In this document: positions 61,737-64,000 of the stretch, piece by piece
How positions within the stretch are numbered: position 1 is the stretch's first letter
Layout: each line of letters starts with the position of its first letter
Assembly (NCBI GenBank): GCA_037481875.1
Contig: JBBFKY010000001.1
Location: forward strand, 310,001 to 374,000
DNA: 64,000 bases
Reading direction: 5' to 3'
From: Desulfosoma sp.
GTDB taxonomy: Bacteria; Desulfobacterota; Syntrophobacteria; Syntrophobacterales; DSM-9756
Program-made: the position numbers and the translations under genes
The notes under the pieces: generated by a model
What the model saw: only the letters and a program-made list of their open reading frames with translations
Told to the model about the DNA's origin: nothing
Database searches by the model: none

Positions 61737-62824
61737 GGCTGTCCTCCTTTATCGGTTTCCGGCTTCTTCGTGCCGAAGCGCCATGGTCCCTTGAGACCCG
61801 AAAGCATCCATCTCGTGTAATGGCCCCGAACGGCCGTGAGATGCTCCAGAAGTTCCCCATCCTTTTCCATGCTGGGGTAGAGCCCTTGCTCCACCAACTT
61901 TTCGGCTTCCAGAATTGCATTGGCGATTTCGTGAGCTTGAGAACGGCCATGGGCGATCAGTACAGGTTTACGCACCCCGAGAAGGGGAGCTGCCCCCATT
62001 TCTCTGAAAGCCAGTCGATGAAGCCATTGTGCAGGTGGAGGCGCTTTGGCATCGCCTCTTTGCTTGAGCTCGGGGTCTGAGAATGCTTTGAGGCATTGAC
62101 GGGCGGCATCGGAGACTCCCTCCAGAAGCTTGAGCAGGGCGTTGCCCACAAACCCGTTGCACACCACCGCGTCTACGGTGCCGTGAAAAAGCGTGTGCGG
62201 TTCAACATAACGCACGGGATGGGCGGAGGTTTCTGCAAGAAGTTTCACGGCGCCTTGAATGGCGCGTGGGCCCTTGGTCGGTTCATGTCCAATATTGAGG
62301 ATGCCGATGCTGGGATCGGGACGACCGCAGGAATGTTTCAGAAAAGAAACCGCCAAAAAGACTGTTTGCGCCAAATGAATGCTGCCGGATTCGCTGTGAG
62401 CGCCGGCATCGGCCAAAAGCACGTCAGGGCCAAAGGATGGTAGAAGCACACCTAGAGCCGGCCGTTTGAGTCCAGGAATCAGGCCCAGATGATGCGTTGC
62501 CGTGGCCACAATGGCCGAACTGTTGCCGGCGCTGACCACCGCGTCGACGGTAGCGCGTTGCAATTGATCCATGGCCACATAGAGAGAAGAGAGCTTTTTT
62601 TTTCGAAGGGCCAGAGGACCGATGTCCCCCATGTCCACAGTTTCCGGAGCATGGAGAATATCGACGGGCGGCGAATGCCGTTCGGAGGCCAAGCATCGAT
62701 GAAGGCGCTTCTCGTCCCCGACGAGAAGGATTCGCGCATGGGTGCGAGACGACGCCAAGAGCGCACCCTGCACAACCACATCGGGGGCCGTGTCCCCCCC
62801 CATGGCATCTACGGCGATGACCAT
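61733..62824 (-). CDS. plsX: Phosphate acyltransferase PlsX
   Basis: This 363-residue enzyme makes acyl-phosphate from acyl-ACP for phospholipid synthesis. It has [43 protein letters not shown] and [20 protein letters not shown]. It is normally followed by fabH, fabD, fabG and acpP. Here acyl-CoA dehydrogenase and etfBA come next. Confidence 0.96.
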   Translation of the reverse strand: MVIAVDAMGGDTAPDVVVQGALLASSRTHARILLVGDEKRLHRCLASERHSPPVDILHAPETVDMGDIGPLALRKKKLSSLYVAMDQLQRATVDAVVSAGNSSAIVATATHHLGLIPGLKRPALGVLLPSFGPDVLLADAGAHSESGSIHLAQTVFLAVSFLKHSCGRPDPSIGILNIGHEPTKGPRAIQGAVKLLAETSAHPVRYVEPHTLFHGTVDAVVCNGFVGNALLKLLEGVSDAARQCLKAFSDPELKQRGDAKAPPPAQWLHRLAFREMGAAPLLGVRKPVLIAHGRSQAHEIANAILEAEKLVEQGLYPSMEKDGELLEHLTAVRGHYTRWMLSGLKGPWRFGTKKPETDKGGQP

Positions 62825-62857
62825 CGGCCCAGCCCTTCAAAGGTCAACGCCCCCGTC

Positions 62858-63040
62858 TTAGACTTCTTCCGTGACCAAAACCGGCTTGCCTTTGTAATAC
62901 CCGCACGACGGGCAGATGCGATGCGGCATGCAGGGCTCATGGCATTGGGGGCAGGTGGAAAGGGATGGAGCCGTCAAGTGCAGATGGCTTCGACGTTTGT
63001 CTCTTCGCGATTTGGAAGTTCTTCTTTTAGGTACGGCCAT
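62858..63040 (-). CDS. rpmF: Ribosomal protein L32
   Basis: This 60-residue protein starts [19 protein letters not shown] and has the zinc-type Cys pairs CPQC and [12 protein letters not shown] 63040 follows AAGGAG. The frame to 63079 is rejected because the family starts MAVPK. The yceD-rpmF-plsX order is common in bacteria. Confidence 0.97.
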   Translation of the reverse strand: MAVPKRRTSKSRRDKRRSHLHLTAPSLSTCPQCHEPCMPHRICPSCGYYKGKPVLVTEEV

Positions 63041-63075
63041 GGTTTGGATCTCCTTGTCTATGAGCGTCGAGGCAT

Positions 63076-63606
63076 TCACGGTTTGAGACTTCTGAGGACT
63101 TCAAAAGCCGAAAAGGCCTTGGTTTTGGAACACGAACACGTTTCTCTGTTGAGGTTGGCGCCGCAGCCTGGACACAGACCTCGACATGCTTCGGAACATA
63201 AGCACCGAATGGGGAGCTCCAAAAACACTTCTTCGGCGATCATTCGGTCCACCTCGATGATCTCCCCATCAAAAAACTCGTATTCCATTTCATCAGGCTC
63301 CAGTTCCACCTCTTCCATGCCGGGACCGTGGATTTCATGGAAAAGGAGCACTCGCACGGCGCGCTGCATGGTCGAAGTGTATTCATCGAGGCAGCGATCG
63401 CACCTCAGAGCCAAATCCCCCGCAATGGTTCCCGTGACTTCGATGTGGTCGGATTTCTTGTGAATTTCCAGATCCACGTTGAGAGGCCGGGCCAAAGCAA
63501 AACCTTTGGGATCGTTGGGGGGCAGCATCCGTTCCAAACGATCCTGGGTCCAATGGACATGAAGCAGGCGCCCTGAATCTGGAATTTCATCCACACGTAT
63601 CTTCAT
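63076..63606 (-). CDS. YceD/DUF177-family protein
   Basis: This 176-residue protein of the DUF177 (YceD) family, which accompanies rpmF and is linked to 23S rRNA maturation in plants and bacteria, has the conserved [12 protein letters not shown] and C-terminal zinc-type [19 protein letters not shown] motif. The middle is acidic ([22 protein letters not shown]). ATG 63606 follows GAGAGG. A strong promoter lies just upstream. Confidence 0.93.
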   Translation of the reverse strand: MKIRVDEIPDSGRLLHVHWTQDRLERMLPPNDPKGFALARPLNVDLEIHKKSDHIEVTGTIAGDLALRCDRCLDEYTSTMQRAVRVLLFHEIHGPGMEEVELEPDEMEYEFFDGEIIEVDRMIAEEVFLELPIRCLCSEACRGLCPGCGANLNRETCSCSKTKAFSAFEVLRSLKP

Positions 63607-63638
63607 GCATACCTCTCACGGTCACGAGTAAAGCGTTG

Positions 63639-63666
63639 AGTATAGGCAGGAACGTCCTTCTGTCAA
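63639..63666 (-). promoter_or_regulatory. Strong promoter of the yceD-rpmF-plsX operon
   Basis: On the minus strand consensus TTGACA (63661-63666) and TATACT (63639-63644) are separated by 16 bases. The ATG of the yceD gene lies about 33 bases downstream of the -10. It probably drives the tight series down to rpiB-glyA. Confidence 0.8.
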
Positions 63667-63931
63667 GCACACTTTGCACGTTTTGAAACCCATGCGTGCT
63701 GGAAGTCGGCACATAGGCACGTGGGAAATCCCATAAGCGAACACGGTGCCTCCAGAGGGTAGACAGGGTCGCCTCATGGGCCCGTGGCGCCGCAACGGGG
63801 CGCACACGCCGGGGCGCCCCTCCGCGAGGCATCCGTAGGGACGCCCCTAAGTGTCCGTCATGGGAGGTGCGGTGTGGAGCCTGCAAGGAGCACACCCTGG
63901 CGCGTGGCCGCACAAAAGGCATGGGCCTGTC

Positions 63932-63954
63932 GAGGGACACCGATGTGTTCGCCC
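63932..63954 (+). repeat. REP-like palindrome, family A, diverged
   Basis: GAGGGACACCGATGTGTTCG followed by CCCC keeps the CCGATGTGT centre but has lost most of the left arm. Confidence 0.5.
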
Positions 63955-64000
63955 CAAGACACCCGGCTGCAACGGACACAAGGCTAAAGACCGTGCGGCT

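Larger units (their letters stand above)
63607..64000. other. Upstream region of the lipid operon
   Basis: About 390 bases up to the window end. It contains the operon promoter (63639-63666) and a family A palindrome (63932-63954). The remaining short frames run through repeat-like GC-rich DNA (for instance around 63800-63850) and are not supported as genes. Confidence 0.6.

Noticed and set aside
63587-63979. 130-codon minus-strand frame upstream of the yceD gene
   Set aside because: It overlaps the operon promoter and the start of the yceD gene, runs through repeat-like DNA and shows no domain.

Overview
The window reads as a piece of a bacterial chromosome of roughly 55-60 % GC, most likely from the Desulfobacterota, and within that group a Syntrophobacterales-like strict anaerobe (Desulfacinum, Desulfosoma or Syntrophobacter type). 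This placement is inferred from gene content: CooC (CO dehydrogenase maturation), EtfA with a fused two-cluster ferredoxin domain beside EtfB and an acyl-CoA dehydrogenase, acetoacetyl-CoA synthetase, two TauE/SafE-type permeases, bacterioferritin, and the gene order yceD-rpmF-plsX ... fabG-fabF-rpiB-glyA-ribD-ribE-ribBA-ribH-nusB. There is no rRNA operon in the window to confirm it.

Layout. 1-11.0 kb: a signalling and transport locus with three sensor histidine kinases, one degenerate and three canonical receiver-only response regulators, a TauE/SafE permease with an unknown two-TM partner, and a pyruvate-phosphate-dikinase-like protein with an unrecognised C-terminal domain. A textbook sigma-54 promoter lies upstream of the regulator series. 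11.5-16.0 kb: a Pat-type acyl-CoA ligase/GNAT fusion, a tandem 192-bp repeat and a DHH-CBS phosphoesterase. 16.3-26.0 kb: housekeeping genes, mostly on the minus strand: bifunctional nuclease, a NifX-like protein with a near-consensus promoter, FmdB, rnpB-ispD-ispF-cysS, a degenerate B12-domain protein, dodecin, and rlmE-yebC-ruvC-ruvA-ruvB. 26.1-33.1 kb: an IMPase-like gene, bacterioferritin, a VOC protein, aconitase, tRNA-Leu(TAA), a half-size TauE and a pilin remnant.

33.1-36.4 kb: an M28 peptidase followed by a decayed, repeat-rich accessory stretch. It holds a 12 x 14-bp minisatellite, a 55-bp tandem duplication, palindromic repeats on both sides of a coiled-coil tail-anchored protein gene, an unidentified minus-strand gene fragment and an IS1634-like transposase relic. 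36.4-49.2 kb: fumarase, a stand-alone VgrG3-like lysozyme-type protein, acetoacetyl-CoA synthetase, cupin, TIM-barrel isomerase, thiamine-binding protein, KH-domain protein, LonB-like protease, then cooC-folE2-kinase on the minus strand. 49.8-63.6 kb: a long minus-strand series for fatty-acid and phospholipid synthesis, ETF/beta-oxidation, one-carbon metabolism and riboflavin synthesis, ending in nusB. A strong sigma-70-type promoter lies just upstream of its first gene.

The most noteworthy signals are: (i) the sigma-54-linked receiver array with TauE and the dikinase-like enzyme; (ii) at least fourteen copies of a palindromic REP-like element with core GGCGGACCGATGTGTCCGCC; (iii) the repeat island at 34-36 kb; (iv) replacement of fabH, fabD and acpP by acd-etfB-etfA in the plsX-fab cluster; (v) several enzymes with altered or missing domains. 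No CRISPR array, rRNA, prophage or complete insertion sequence was found.
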